DNA of 64,000 bases from Arthrinium phaeospermum. Lineage: Eukaryota; Ascomycota; Sordariomycetes; Amphisphaeriales; Apiosporaceae. The notes below the pieces were generated by a model that did not search any database, was not told where the DNA came from, and saw nothing but the letters and a program-made list of their open reading frames with translations. The stretch is from positions 434,001 to 498,000 of the forward strand of contig QYRS01000006.1 in the NCBI GenBank assembly GCA_006503535.1, written 5' to 3'. The number at the start of each line of letters is the position of its first letter. Within the stretch, counting starts at the first letter, position 1. The position numbers were made by a program, and so were the translations under genes. Below are positions 32,285 through 42,204 of the stretch, piece by piece.

Positions 32285-32818
32285 TTACTTACCTTGACTC
32301 TTTCCTTGATCAGACTTCCACCAAACCCCCTCCCCTTGATGCTGCTTGGCATCCTTCGTCTTCCGCACGCACGCCCCCTTGACGCACAAGTGACACGCCT
32401 GCGCCGTCCTGCCCTCAGCATCATCGCCCACCCTCTGCGGCACCAGCTCCCGACACGCCGCGCCCCGGCAGTTTGCGCAGCCGCACCCGGTCCAGACGAA
32501 GCAACCAGCACAGCACCGGACGTGGCCGCAGTGCTCGCAGGTCCAGCCGACCTGCTCGTTCTGCCGGTTTTCGTCGCCGCTCCGGAGGCACTTGCAGCAC
32601 CGGAACGGCTTGGTGAGACAAGTGCGAGGACACGCCGTGTTCAGGTCCGCGGGGAACTCTATGACGAGCGGCCTCGCGCACGGCGCCGGGTCCCTCTTGG
32701 ACGGCGGCTGCAGGGGGTTGTTGCGCAGCAGGGACCGGGCGCGGGCGGGGGCGCAGTACTCCCACTTGGTCTCGACGTGGCCGCAGGGGTAGGGGCCGTA
32801 GAGGTGCTGCTGGCACAT
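32285..32818 (-). CDS. Cys-rich small protein, 177 aa (3' end uncertain)
   Basis: ATG at 32818 and stop at 32285 as an unspliced frame. The last codons overlap a strong GTAAGT donor (CAA-G|GTAAGT), so the true C-terminus may be encoded by another exon not identified here. Cysteines are clustered: C2, C12, C22, then pairs in RCCKCLRSGDE, WTCEHCGHVRCCAGC and GCGCANCRGAAC, with GPYPCGHVETKWEYC near the start. Spacing suggests several zinc-binding loops, RING- or B-box-like in feel but not a match to either. Small Cys-rich proteins of this kind are common in Pezizomycotina and mostly of unknown function. No signal peptide, so not a typical secreted effector. Confidence 0.6.
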   Translation of the reverse strand: MCQQHLYGPYPCGHVETKWEYCAPARARSLLRNNPLQPPSKRDPAPCARPLVIEFPADLNTACPRTCLTKPFRCCKCLRSGDENRQNEQVGWTCEHCGHVRCCAGCFVWTGCGCANCRGAACRELVPQRVGDDAEGRTAQACHLCVKGACVRKTKDAKQHQGEGVWWKSDQGKSQGK

Positions 32819-33292
32819 GGTTGCGATTCTGCGATGATGGGCTTTCTTGGTGGCTTGGGTCAGCAGTAGGGGGGCGAGGAAAGGTGTGGAGAGAGAAAAG
32901 TTACGACACGCTCTGATTGCTCAGGTAATGAAACTGGACATAACAGATTGTCCGGGAAGGGGGGGAGTGAAAATAACGAGCAATGCTTAGGCGTGTTCGT
33001 GAAGGTTGCGAGTGGTTTGGGTTTCTGGGATCTTCAACAGGGGTTGGGACCGGGGGCCTTATATAGGAAACTTCTAATAATAGCATTGAGTAAATATCAG
33101 ATTATTGGTCGTGGAAGCTCAGACAAAGACCCAGATGCGAATAGAATTCTTGGAAACTGATGCTTTTCTCTGTCATAATTAGAGCTCGACATAAAGATAA
33201 CCTGAGAATTCCATTCTTGTCCAAACAAAGCCAATGTCAAACCCCTAAGACTGGAGACAAAGGGCCATTACCATCCAACAGTGAATCCAACA
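32819..33292. other. Intergenic region
   Basis: 474 bp between the start of the Cys-rich gene and the 3' end of the SDR gene. No gene recognised. Confidence 0.35.
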
Positions 33293-34429
33293 TTATGTCT
33301 TGCGGTTACGCGAAGGTACCCCCGCCGCCTTCTCCGCCTCAAAAATACTCTCCATATTCGCCCTTAAGCTCTCCTCTAACCCCGTCCACCCGTCCGGCCT
33401 CCCCAGCCGCCGCAGCAGCTCCGCCCCCCTCTCGCGGGGGACGTCGGTCTGGTCCACCCCCAAGTCCGCCACCGGCGCGATCTCTTCTTGGGGGCCGTAC
33501 CACTCCATCATCAGCCGGCGGACCTGGAACCAGCTGAACCGCTCCCCGAACCCAAAGATGCGCTCGCGGTCCACGTCCTTCTGCGTCAGCGCCGCGACAT
33601 AGAGCCGGCCCGCGTCACCGCAGTCAAGGTGCCACTGCGGCTGTATCGCGTCCAGCACCTGTCGATACGTCCCGTCCCACACCCAGCGCACCATGCCCGC
33701 CGTCGAGGGCACGCCCTGCGGGCCCGTGGGGTCCAGGCACCGCCCCATGACAGTGTCGAGTAGGACCGCGTTGCACGCGAACTGCGGCTTCTCCTGCTCG
33801 ACCCACGCCCAAAACGCCTGCTCGAGCCGCGTCTTGAGCGCCATGAAGGGGGCCAGCACGTACTTGGGATCCGCATTGGCCGGGTTGAACACCAGGATGC
33901 CGTTGGACGGCGCCGAGAGCTCGAGAGCCGTCTTGTTCCATGAGTCTTTGGTGAGGGTCTGCCTCAGCGACGCGTCGGGCGTGTACGCCGCCCACGCCGA
34001 GCTCGTGAACACGAACCCGCGCATCAGCTTCCCCTCCGACTCCGACGACTCCGAGGCCCGCTTCGCTGCGTCCAGGACCGCGGCGTGCATGGGCCACTCC
34101 TCCGCCAGCGCGGCCTCGACGTCCTGCACGTTCATGTCGACGGGGCCGAGGACGTGGGCGACGCCGGCGACGCCGCGCATGGCCCCGTCCCAGACGGCGG
34201 GGTCCGTCATCTCCGCCCGGGTCGAGACGCGCAGGAGCTCGAAGCGGTCGGGGCCGTAGGCCTGCTCGAAGTGCGCCGGCATCCAGGCGCACTTCTCCAG
34301 GTTGCGTACAGTACCCCGGACGCGGTACCCCGCCGCCAGCAGCTGGTCCGCGGCGTGGGACGCGATCAGGCCGTTGGCGGCGGTCACCAGGATGAGGGAG
34401 TCGCGGGGGATGGTGGCTGGGTCGGCCAT
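33293..34429 (-). CDS. Extended SDR / epimerase-like protein with substituted catalytic Tyr, 378 aa
   Basis: Single exon from ATG 34429 (MADPATIPRDSLILVTAANG). The Rossmann start LILVTAANGLIASHAADQLL corresponds to TGANGFIAS in dihydroflavonol/Gre2-type reductases, with the first glycine replaced by alanine. R in VRGTVRNLEK after strand 2 suggests NADP(H). GFVFTSSAWAAYTP supplies the catalytic serine region. At the Y-x3-K position the sequence is PFMALKTRLEQ, so Phe replaces the proton-donating Tyr, while Lys is kept. The usual NPA-x-YVLAP-like and later PQWHLDCGDAG-RLYVAAL segments follow. Without Tyr, normal reductase chemistry is doubtful; it may bind cofactor only or use another donor. 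Confidence 0.8.
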   Translation of the reverse strand: MADPATIPRDSLILVTAANGLIASHAADQLLAAGYRVRGTVRNLEKCAWMPAHFEQAYGPDRFELLRVSTRAEMTDPAVWDGAMRGVAGVAHVLGPVDMNVQDVEAALAEEWPMHAAVLDAAKRASESSESEGKLMRGFVFTSSAWAAYTPDASLRQTLTKDSWNKTALELSAPSNGILVFNPANADPKYVLAPFMALKTRLEQAFWAWVEQEKPQFACNAVLLDTVMGRCLDPTGPQGVPSTAGMVRWVWDGTYRQVLDAIQPQWHLDCGDAGRLYVAALTQKDVDRERIFGFGERFSWFQVRRLMMEWYGPQEEIAPVADLGVDQTDVPRERGAELLRRLGRPDGWTGLEESLRANMESIFEAEKAAGVPSRNRKT

Positions 34430-35219
34430 GATGATGACGACAGAATCTCGTCGAAAGTGGAGTGTGGTCAATCTGGATAAAGAAAAGCAAGTAACCACGA
34501 GGGCGGGCAGGTTCTTCAAGCCTTGATACCAGGTAAGGGTTCTTTGTCGTCCGTTCCTTGACTGCGTATGCTTGGGCACACAGACTCAAAGCAGATGGGA
34601 TGGAAGAGCTAGTAGTCACCCTGGGCTGGGGTCGAGCCGTCATTTTCATCTTTATACCTATCCCGCCCCGGTTACCCCGTTCAATCCTGCTGGGCCGCCG
34701 TCAGGGCTGAGCTAGCGTGCCTCTAGCTGCATGACGATGCTGGCCGGAGTGGCTTTGACCATGGCGCGCGCCGGCCAAGTTAGGTGCTTCTTTGGCCTAG
34801 CGACCGCCATTGCTCAGCACTCAGAACGCATCTCGTTACTGGGGCACTGCATCCAGACTGACCGGCCTCTACGGAATCCTGTTTTGGCGAAAGGATCGAG
34901 ACACGGATTGATTGCTAATCGAGACGATTTGTTAGCATATTTGCTTATTGTGAAAACGTTGCTGAAGTGGAACTTTGCTGGCACGATGACGTGGTGGATC
35001 AAAATCAGCGAGCGAACGAAGACACCGCGGACAGGACGGCTAAGAGTGGGTAAGGCCAAGCACCAAGCTCTCTCCGCGCTGATAAATCGTCCCAGCAAAC
35101 TCGGTGACGAGACGCTAACAACCACGAGCGCGAGGCAGCAGGACGCTAAAAGGGGGGGACACGTGCACGATACTTATATCATACTAAAAACCACGAGCTC
35201 TAATACAAGAATTTGACCG
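34430..35219. other. Intergenic region
   Basis: 790 bp with the SDR promoter at its left and the 3' end of the next minus-strand gene at its right. A 161-codon open frame at 34731 on the plus strand has no domain, no supporting neighbour and an unlikely composition; I do not call it. Confidence 0.35.
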
Positions 35220-36290
35220 TCATCTCTCAGCTTTAGTACCATACACAAGGCCATCGCTACTCTTATATACGGTCACCGGGCCCTTCAGACGTCGCCAGTC
35301 ACGCCCATCGTTGATAGGCTGCGCCAAGACCCAGGAGAGCAACCACGTCCACTCGTCAGTGCTCCCATCAATACGCTTCTTCAGGAACCCCGACTCGACA
35401 TCGCCATCAGGCCACGCGCGCTCTTCCAGGATGGAAAAGTGAAACGCGTACTCGTCGACGCTCTGGTCCAGCCACGCCTCCAGCACGCGAAAACCGCGAT
35501 TCCGCTGCATGGACACCAGCCACGCCCGGAGCTTCACCTTGTCGGGCGCGAGCACCGTTTGCCGGTCCAGCAGGATGATCAGCGCCTGGATCTCGCAGAC
35601 GTCGATGCCGGTCTTGGCAGGGATCACCTGCTCTTCGTCTCCTCCGCTCCAGATGTCGATGACGGCGCCCATGTGATAGCTCTGCTGTTCCACCAGGTAG
35701 TTGACGGCCCTCCAGTGCTGCGGCTCACCTCGCAAGTTCTGGGACGGGGAGCACTGGCCTTTCATGATTTCGTCGCCTCGATATTCGTCGCCCAGCTCCA
35801 TATTTACCGGAGGCTGGAAGGAGGGGTATTTGTTCGGTTTGACAATGGACTTGAGGTAACCGCGCTTGAGTATGATATCCTCGTGCAAGGGTGCACGCCC
35901 AGACAGGTACCCGACCGCATCTTGGAGGTTGTTCAAAATTTCGCCGGTGAGTTGCGGGAGCCGCGTGAACATGGAATCGGGCCACAGACTCGTGCTCTCG
36001 TCCAGCCTCAGATGGGCCAACTCGATGTCCCTAAGTGGACGGAATTGACGTTTGAGTTGTGCTCCGGAACTGCTGCAGGCACGGCATGGGATGGTCAGTG
36101 GGTCAATTTCTTTCTCGGTGGGCTGTGCTGGGGCGACAGAACCGCCTTTTGAGAGATCGTGCACCCAGATAGACAGTTGTTCGAAGCGATGAGGCTGGTG
36201 CTGGGTAAAAGGAACAATACCTTTGGCTGGTTGATGAAACTCAATCCAAGAGAACAAATCGGTCCAAGGCTCATCTGCTAGGAGAGGCAT
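35220..36290 (-). CDS. Unknown-function protein, local family member 4, 356 aa
   Basis: Single exon from ATG 36290. Starts MPLLADEPWTDLFSWIE, followed by LSIWVHDLSKGG and a short polar linker. The conserved domain then runs from RQFRPLRDIELAHL through SLWPDS, VGYLSGRAPLHED, LGDEYRGDEIMKG, SPSQNL, QHWRAVNYL, HMGAVIDIW, CEIQALIILLDRQT, RAWLVSM, FRVLEAWLDQSV, FHFSILEERAWP and WTWLLSWVLAQPIN. It extends about 25 residues beyond the usual end. It is closest by eye to member 5 at 46905 (shared IWVHDLTK-like start and LDQ region). No domain name can be assigned. Confidence 0.75.
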   Translation of the reverse strand: MPLLADEPWTDLFSWIEFHQPAKGIVPFTQHQPHRFEQLSIWVHDLSKGGSVAPAQPTEKEIDPLTIPCRACSSSGAQLKRQFRPLRDIELAHLRLDESTSLWPDSMFTRLPQLTGEILNNLQDAVGYLSGRAPLHEDIILKRGYLKSIVKPNKYPSFQPPVNMELGDEYRGDEIMKGQCSPSQNLRGEPQHWRAVNYLVEQQSYHMGAVIDIWSGGDEEQVIPAKTGIDVCEIQALIILLDRQTVLAPDKVKLRAWLVSMQRNRGFRVLEAWLDQSVDEYAFHFSILEERAWPDGDVESGFLKKRIDGSTDEWTWLLSWVLAQPINDGRDWRRLKGPVTVYKSSDGLVYGTKAER

Positions 36291-36622
36291 GATTGTAGTA
36301 AGTTAGAGGTTTGCGGAACGCTGACGAGAAACGAAGACGAAACCAGGGTTTAAATTTGAAACGGCTGTATAAAAGGTAGTTTAAAAGGATGGAGGAGTAT
36401 GTAGCAATTTTTGTATTGTAGTAGGATTTCACGGCAAATGATGGCAAGCTTTCTCCGATACGACACCGACCGACTCCCTCAATGAGAGGTATGAGATGGC
36501 CATTTCATTTGAAGCATCTAATCCATATACAATTTTGATCAAGAAGAAATAAATAAATAAAACGGGTATGATGTCCGTCAGCCCAGCGATGGAAGAATGA
36601 ACTACTCATGCCAACCATCTTC
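36291..36622. other. Intergenic region
   Basis: 332 bp, AT-rich, holding the promoter of family member 4 and the 3' flank of the channel gene. Nothing else seen. Confidence 0.3.
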
Positions 36623-38921
36623 CTAATGCGAACCACGCCGCACAGCCTGCCTTCCCAAAGCACTCGAAAGCGGAAAGATAGCCGGCGGCGAAGGCAACTT
36701 GCTCCCCCTTCTTCGCGCCGCCCGCGGCGTCCTCCGGCGCGAAAGCGACCGCGGAGAGATGAGCTCGCTCTCGGCGTAGCCCACGTCGCTCAGCGCGTCG
36801 AGCTCCTCGATCTCGTTCTGCACGTCCTCGGGCGGCGCCGCCTGGAAGACGGCCTGGATATCCCCGTGCGGGGAGAAGCCGCTAAAGTTCCAGCGCAGGC
36901 GTGACGACCTGCGCGCCGAGCGGTGTAATGGGTTGTGCCGGGCGCGGCGCCGCTCAAAGTAGCCGATGAGGAGTAGGGTTGGGGCATTAAGCGCACGGAT
37001 CAGGGAGACGTTGACTTCGTGGAACTTGCGCGAGGTCAGGACGGGCTTCAGGGGGAGGAGGAAGAGCAAGGCGAGCAGGTTGAAGGGCGGCGGGTAGGCG
37101 AAGATGGCGTCGCTCTTGACGCCGGCGAAGGTGAGAACGGCGCGGCGGAACTGGATCTCGGCGGGCGCGTCGGCGATGATCTTGGAGAAGATGTTGGTCA
37201 GGACGGCGACCATGATGGTGAGGAACAGCGTGTTGCCTAGGAAGGCGAAGGCCGTCATGAGGGCCGGACCTAAAATGGGGTGGAACTCGGCGCTGTGGTC
37301 TATGCCGGTGCCGTCCAGGCCAAACCAGATCCAAAGCAGCCACTTGCACACTGTTGCCCATGCTGGGTTCTCGTCAGGGGCAGAGGCGCTGGAGTTGAGC
37401 CACAGAAGCGACAGCAGAAAACCGGTGAAACACCAGATGGCAAGAAATGTGACGAGAGTAAAGTCCTTGAGCATGGCGTAGATGGAGATGAAGACGATGT
37501 TATCGGGGATCGTGGCAAAGGCAAGCCTAGTTAGTAAGATGGGCGCAGCCACGCAGAGGGCCTGCATGCCATAACCGTCGGCCATGGTCCCTATAGAGCC
37601 ATCGTGCAATCGGCATGCGGCATAAATACCGAATATGGTGATAAAAGCAATGTCCAAGAATGACCAGAGAGTCTGAGAGTAAACGGCCCATCCGTGATCA
37701 ATCATGGCGGCGAACTCGTCCACGCACCAGCCGCCAGCGTATATGCAAAACAAGTATTCAAACACCGTAGCTCGAGGACTGCTGCGATGCATCATGGTCA
37801 GAATGTAAAGACATACCAGGACCAGGAACTGGGATAGCTCGATGAAGTTTCGTACGCGAGGCACCGTGAGTCGCGTCTGATCCAGGAACGGCGCCTGCCT
37901 CGGATCGTAGAGCGAGATGGGACAGCTTTCGTAATGGTCCGGAAGAATGTCGACGAAGCTAATGGGCGTGTACACGACGCGGCCTTCGTAGACGGCGTCA
38001 ATCACCTTCTGGCACGCGAACGAACTGACGAAGACCTTGCTCTCCGAGATGATGGCCAGCTCCAGCGCCGTCAGCCGGCGCTCCGGCTCCCCATGGCGCT
38101 TTTGGATCGGCCACTGGCGATGCCGGTGCTCGACTTCGACGTCGACGGGTGCGCCCTGAAAGGGGTCAAAGCCATTGACGAGGATATGGGAGAGCAGAAG
38201 CAGACCTATCGGCCCTGAGTGCTCCTCGTGGAAGCGGCGCAGGATGCGCGTGGCCACCAGCTCACATAAGGCAGCGCGAGCGATGCTCACAGTCTGGTGA
38301 GCCGTGCTGGACTGCTCGCGGAGGAACTGGATTCGATTGGCTAGAAGACAGTACACTAGCAGCGGGCATCAATCAGCGTATGTTGGGTCAGACATAGGAG
38401 GATAGACGGCAATCATGTACCCATCCACGGATCATCTGGGTCGTACAGGCGATTGACGAGCGGCCGGACGACGACGACATTCATTCGGGGTTCACGCAGC
38501 TGGTCGAGCGTGTATGGGTCATCTTAAATCTCATTGGTTAGGTCATCTTCGCCAATAGGCCGGCAAATGTGAGGGGCGTCTTACCCAAAGTGGCTATCAC
38601 CAGGCGGCGCACACTGGGTTACACGGCAGGTTTTAGCGACAGCAGCATGGCAGGTGGTGGCTGGTGGCGGTAAGTATGTAGATGACGTTACCGGTGTATT
38701 GTCTTGTAGACAGAAGGGCTGTCGGCAATACTGCTGCTCCTGCTGCTGCCGCCGCCATCACTGCCATTGCGCTGACTATCGGGGCGCAGGTTGGATGCCG
38801 TTTCCAGGTCGATGGAAGACTCGTAGTCCTCGAACCTGGTGGTCCGGCTGTGCTGGGTCGTGTCGCTATTGGATCTTCCGAGCTCAAACGATTTGGGGCT
38901 AAACAGGTGGAAGTCCGACAT
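36623..38921 (-). CDS. Yvc1-like vacuolar TRP cation channel, 697 aa
   Basis: Four exons (38692-38921, 38585-38613, 38421-38522, 36623-38355) join in frame, including a 29-bp micro-exon. Introns have GTAACG, GTAAGA and GTACAT donors. The start is ATG 38921 (MSDFHLFSPKSFELG). After a Ser-rich N-terminus comes RRLVIATLDDPYTLDQLREP and a soluble region. Hydrophobic segments from about residue 280 to 550 form the six-TM plus pore part: FLVLVCLYILTMMH, YAGGWCVDEFAAMIDHGW, SFLDIAFITIFGIYAA, LLTRLAFATIPDNIVFISIY, FTLVTFLAIWCFTGFLLSL and a pore-near WIWFGLDGTG. GNTLFLTIMVAVLTNIFSKI follows. An acidic, then basic tail ends the protein. Yeast Yvc1 releases vacuolar Ca2+ under hyperosmotic shock; the same role is likely. 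Confidence 0.85.
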
Positions 38922-39741
38922 GCTATGTAGGCGCCACAACACCGAGGTAGCAATTCCGAGGTAGCAACAAGTCTTTATTAAGTACTCAATTCCACGCCCA
39001 AACGAGAGAAATGAGAAGCTGGGGATGTCTAGATCTAAGGAAACAGTATGTCTTATTCTTTCAAATTGACAGAGGGGAGGATTTCCTGGCTGCGGGAGTC
39101 AAGTTGAAATGGCGCATATGAAGAGGAGGCGGTGGAGCAGCGTCACAAGCTTCAAAGCTTCTTTGGACAGCTGCAGGTGCAGCGTTGAGAATTAAGGCGG
39201 CTGGACAGTTCGTCTGATTTCCTGCCAGTCCAAATTTAGTGCAACACCACTGGCATTTGGAGATGGGGTGATTTTAAATCGCTCGCAGAATATTTGGCGT
39301 TGAGCAATCGACATTCAATCAAATCGTCCTCAATTCTTTGCTGTCACCCTTTGAAGTGAACCAGGTATTTGGAGGCCTCCCCCTGTTGGAGCGGGGTAGT
39401 AGAAGCAGCGACAGCATATGCAGGATGCAGTGTACCTATTCAGAGTTGCTTCCACTGAATTTGACCCCAAAGCTTGCCAGCTTGCCCCTAATCATTGGGA
39501 GGTTTCGGGGGAGATCATTTCCATCTACGTGACCGCATTTTGGATGTATCCGTAATCGGGATACCGCCATTCAATCACTGCACGCTTCTTTAAATGGGCG
39601 CAGTCATCTAGACCTCGTACAGCTGTCGTATTTGACCCCCGAGAATATAACGGATGAAACTTGATTCAAATAGACATCGGATGTCAGCCTGTCGGACTCA
39701 AATAGCCACCCCTCCGATAGGCTTAACCATCTAAACTTCAT
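38922..39741. other. Intergenic region
   Basis: 820 bp upstream of the channel gene and downstream of the sulfotransferase gene. No gene seen; short ORFs only. Confidence 0.35.
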
Positions 39742-40701
39742 TCAGCCCCGTACGTAGCTTTCACCTCGCCCGCCGCCACCACACCGCCGCCACCACACCG
39801 CCGCCACGACGCCCGCAGCCGGCACGCCCACCATGAGCGAAACCTTGCCGACCATCTTGCCGAACGCCAGCCACCACATCAGCCCGTGCGCGAAGACGAA
39901 CTGCTCCGCGTCGTTGACGTGCGGCATCGGCTCGTCGGGCACCTCCTCCCCCAGGAACGCGCACAGCGGGCCCCAGCCGTCCTGCACCTTGTACTCGAGC
40001 AGCCGGTCCCGGGGCACGACGCGCCGCACGTGCTCATAGTGGTCCGCGAAGGCCTGGCGCGCGGGCGTATCCGCCGACGAGAAGTCCCGGATGGTCCGGA
40101 ACGCGATGGGACACACCAGGTCCCGGAACCGCACAAAGGGCCCCGCCAGGCTCGGGTCCCAGGCCGCGACCGTCTCCCAGCTGCGCCAGCGGTTGATGGC
40201 GCCCGCCGTGTTGTCCATGCTGCGCAGCCAGGGCTCGACGTCGCGCGTCTGCAGCACGACCTTGGCGTCCGGGTAGGCCGCGATCAGCTCCTCGGTGAAG
40301 AGGTTGCAGGGCACGTCGCTGACGCCGTCGTAATCGCCCAGCAGCTTGTCGAACTCGGCGCGGCCCCAGCCGGGGCCCTCGCCGTGGTATTTGGCGCGCA
40401 GGGCCTCGCCCCAGAGCGCCAGGCTGGTGCGCGGGCTCATGATGGCGACGGTCATGTGGTACGGGTTGTAGCCCAGCTTCTGGAGGGCGTGGAAGAGCGT
40501 CATGGTGCCTGTGCGCGACATCCCGAGGCAGAGCACCCGCATTGGCTTGGAGCGCGTGCCTGGATGCGAGTCGATGAGCCGCCCCGTCTCGGGGTGCGGC
40601 TCCAGGTGGTAGATCTCCTTGACCTTGCGCGCGTCGAACGTATCCAGCATCTGGGGCTGCCGCGTGCCGACGTGGCCCGTGGTGGCATTGGCGCTCGACA
40701 T
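39742..40701 (-). CDS. Sulfotransferase-family P-loop protein with C-terminal TM segment, 319 aa
   Basis: Single exon from ATG 40701. KPMRVLCLGMSRTGTMTLFH around residue 53-72 is the 5'-phosphosulfate-binding loop of the fungal Sulfotransfer_4 family (G-M-x-R-T-G-T). LQTRDVEPWLRSMDNT about 100 residues later fits the 3'-phosphate-binding strand-helix (R-D-x3-W-x2-S). AMYGTNPYHM-like LGYNPYHMT and FADHYEHVRRVVPRDRLLEY with WGPLCAFLG complete the family pattern. The C-terminus carries LMWWLAFGKMVGKVSLMVGV, a likely membrane anchor, as in many fungal relatives. Substrate unknown; such genes are often found near secondary-metabolite genes, but no cluster is seen here. Confidence 0.85.
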   Translation of the reverse strand: MSSANATTGHVGTRQPQMLDTFDARKVKEIYHLEPHPETGRLIDSHPGTRSKPMRVLCLGMSRTGTMTLFHALQKLGYNPYHMTVAIMSPRTSLALWGEALRAKYHGEGPGWGRAEFDKLLGDYDGVSDVPCNLFTEELIAAYPDAKVVLQTRDVEPWLRSMDNTAGAINRWRSWETVAAWDPSLAGPFVRFRDLVCPIAFRTIRDFSSADTPARQAFADHYEHVRRVVPRDRLLEYKVQDGWGPLCAFLGEEVPDEPMPHVNDAEQFVFAHGLMWWLAFGKMVGKVSLMVGVPAAGVVAAVWWRRCGGGGRGESYVRG

Positions 40702-41829
40702 CTTCTCCTAGGTCAGGTGCAGGTCTTGGTATTCTGAAGTGACACCGGCGTCGTGTATGGTATGTAGCTTAAGAGTTTCAATTGATAGCAAAATCGCGCC
40801 GCGGCAGTCTTTCATTTTGTACTTTCGGATGAGCGTGACAAGCTGAAAAGTATCTGACATGTCATCTTCTTTGGAACCACGTTTCGACTCCCTTGACCCA
40901 CTATGCTAACACAAGTGCTTACTTGCATCCTTGGATGCCACAAATTGGTGTCTCGTGCCAATGTAGGCATGAAGAGAAAGTTGCCTGATATGGAAAGTGC
41001 GGCTGAACCCGAATTGCGCCGCGCCATCAACTCGCTTGGCTGTGGGTCGTGGCCCTTTTGCATGTCAACGGAGAAGTGCCCCGATATGCAACATACCAAT
41101 GCAATCAATCACTTCGTCCTGTGAGATAGGACAAATGCGCCAAGTACGGGTATTCGCCTGTCCCCGACCAAATGCTGTTCGTACGCGTGATCAACCTGCT
41201 GCCCTAATCCAGCGTCCAAATACATGGCCGGAGTGTCTCTCATCTTCTGCGGGATACCCATGGCCTCTTCCTTCTTACCCGGCGTCTTGGCCCGTACCTG
41301 TAGATTCGCAAGCTTCAACTGCGCCTTAAGTGTGGAGGCGTGGTCTTCGCCATGTAGGAGACGCAAGAGCTGGCACCGCTTCCCCTGGGCCGGTGCAGCG
41401 GCGCCGTACGTGCCGCTCTCCTCGTCCGCGACCACCTGCTTCTTGAGCTTGTTCGCGACTGGTATCTGCACGGGCTCGACGATCCTGGGAGCTCTCTCGA
41501 TACCGAACTTGCGCTGTCGCTTCCAGATCCGCTAGATCCCTGCGCAAAAGAGGGGAACTTAAGGAAAATATGTACATGGGACTTTAATTATTGTACGGGG
41601 GCACTCTATCTGTCATGCACTTTGGGGCACGTCACAGACACCATTGTTGAGGGGGGTCTTTTCTTTGCTGCATGTCTATGTCTATTATGTACAATTACTC
41701 GCAACATTCATGGAAGAGGTAGGCGACGCTATAAGATGTGTCCTGGCCCACGATGAACAACTGGATGACAGTGTATCACCAGGGGACTGCGGCGCCCCAA
41801 ACGTCGTGCCACAGTTCCGATATGAAGCT
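40702..41829. other. Intergenic region with coding-like remnants
   Basis: Mostly non-coding. Two minus-strand stretches look like decayed coding sequence: RLLHGEDHASTLKAQLKLANL (about 41300-41380), similar in feel to a TPR of the kinesin-light-chain type, and ELWHDVWGAAVPW followed, after a TGA, by YTVIQLFIVGQDTSYSVAYL (about 41700-41830). Neither has a usable start or frame. They may be tails of lost genes. Confidence 0.3.
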
Positions 41830-42204
41830 GGCCCAAACTGATTCGCGACATCAGCATCCCCTTGGCCACTCAGGTCGTAATCTGGCGACGCATCAACGCC
41901 CTCGAAAGTTGCATGTTCAGACTATGTCGCCTCCCTAGTTGATACCCTCTCCGCGCCTGAGCTGCCTCAGTATCCACCGACTGCCTGAGAGCCGTTTGCA
42001 TCCTTCTCACATCGCTTTGTGTCAAAATCGGGCTCAAAGCCATTTGCCAGAGCAAAATCGCTCTTAAAACCGCCTCCCTCCAAACTCGCCCAGGGCATCA
42101 TCGCCCTCAAAGTCATTTGCGTCATAGTCATCTGTGTCTTCTTGGCTCCCCTAGTTTGGCTGCTGCAAAATTGTGTCCTGCTCAAAGCCGTTTTTCATAG
42201 CAAT
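41830..42204 (-). repeat. Decayed acidic repeat tail downstream of the 869-aa ORF
   Basis: Directly after the stop at 42205 the same frame continues with KNGFEQDTILQQPN, a TAG, then EDTDDYDANDFEGDDALGEF and TAA. A second frame then gives SDFALANGFEPDFDTKR, and further on ATFEGVDASPDYDLSGQGDA. The recurring unit (A/K)N(G/D)FE-x-D in acidic context shows that the coding region once ran on as a repeat-built tail and has been cut by nonsense and frameshift changes. Confidence 0.5.

Noticed and set aside
34731..35216. 161-codon plus-strand ORF
   Set aside because: No domain, mixed polar composition, and it overlaps the presumed promoter and flank of neighbouring genes.
40997..41577. TPR-like fragment RLLHGEDHASTLKAQLKLANL on the minus strand
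   Set aside because: Single weak repeat match without further repeats, start or consistent frame; mentioned only as a possible remnant.
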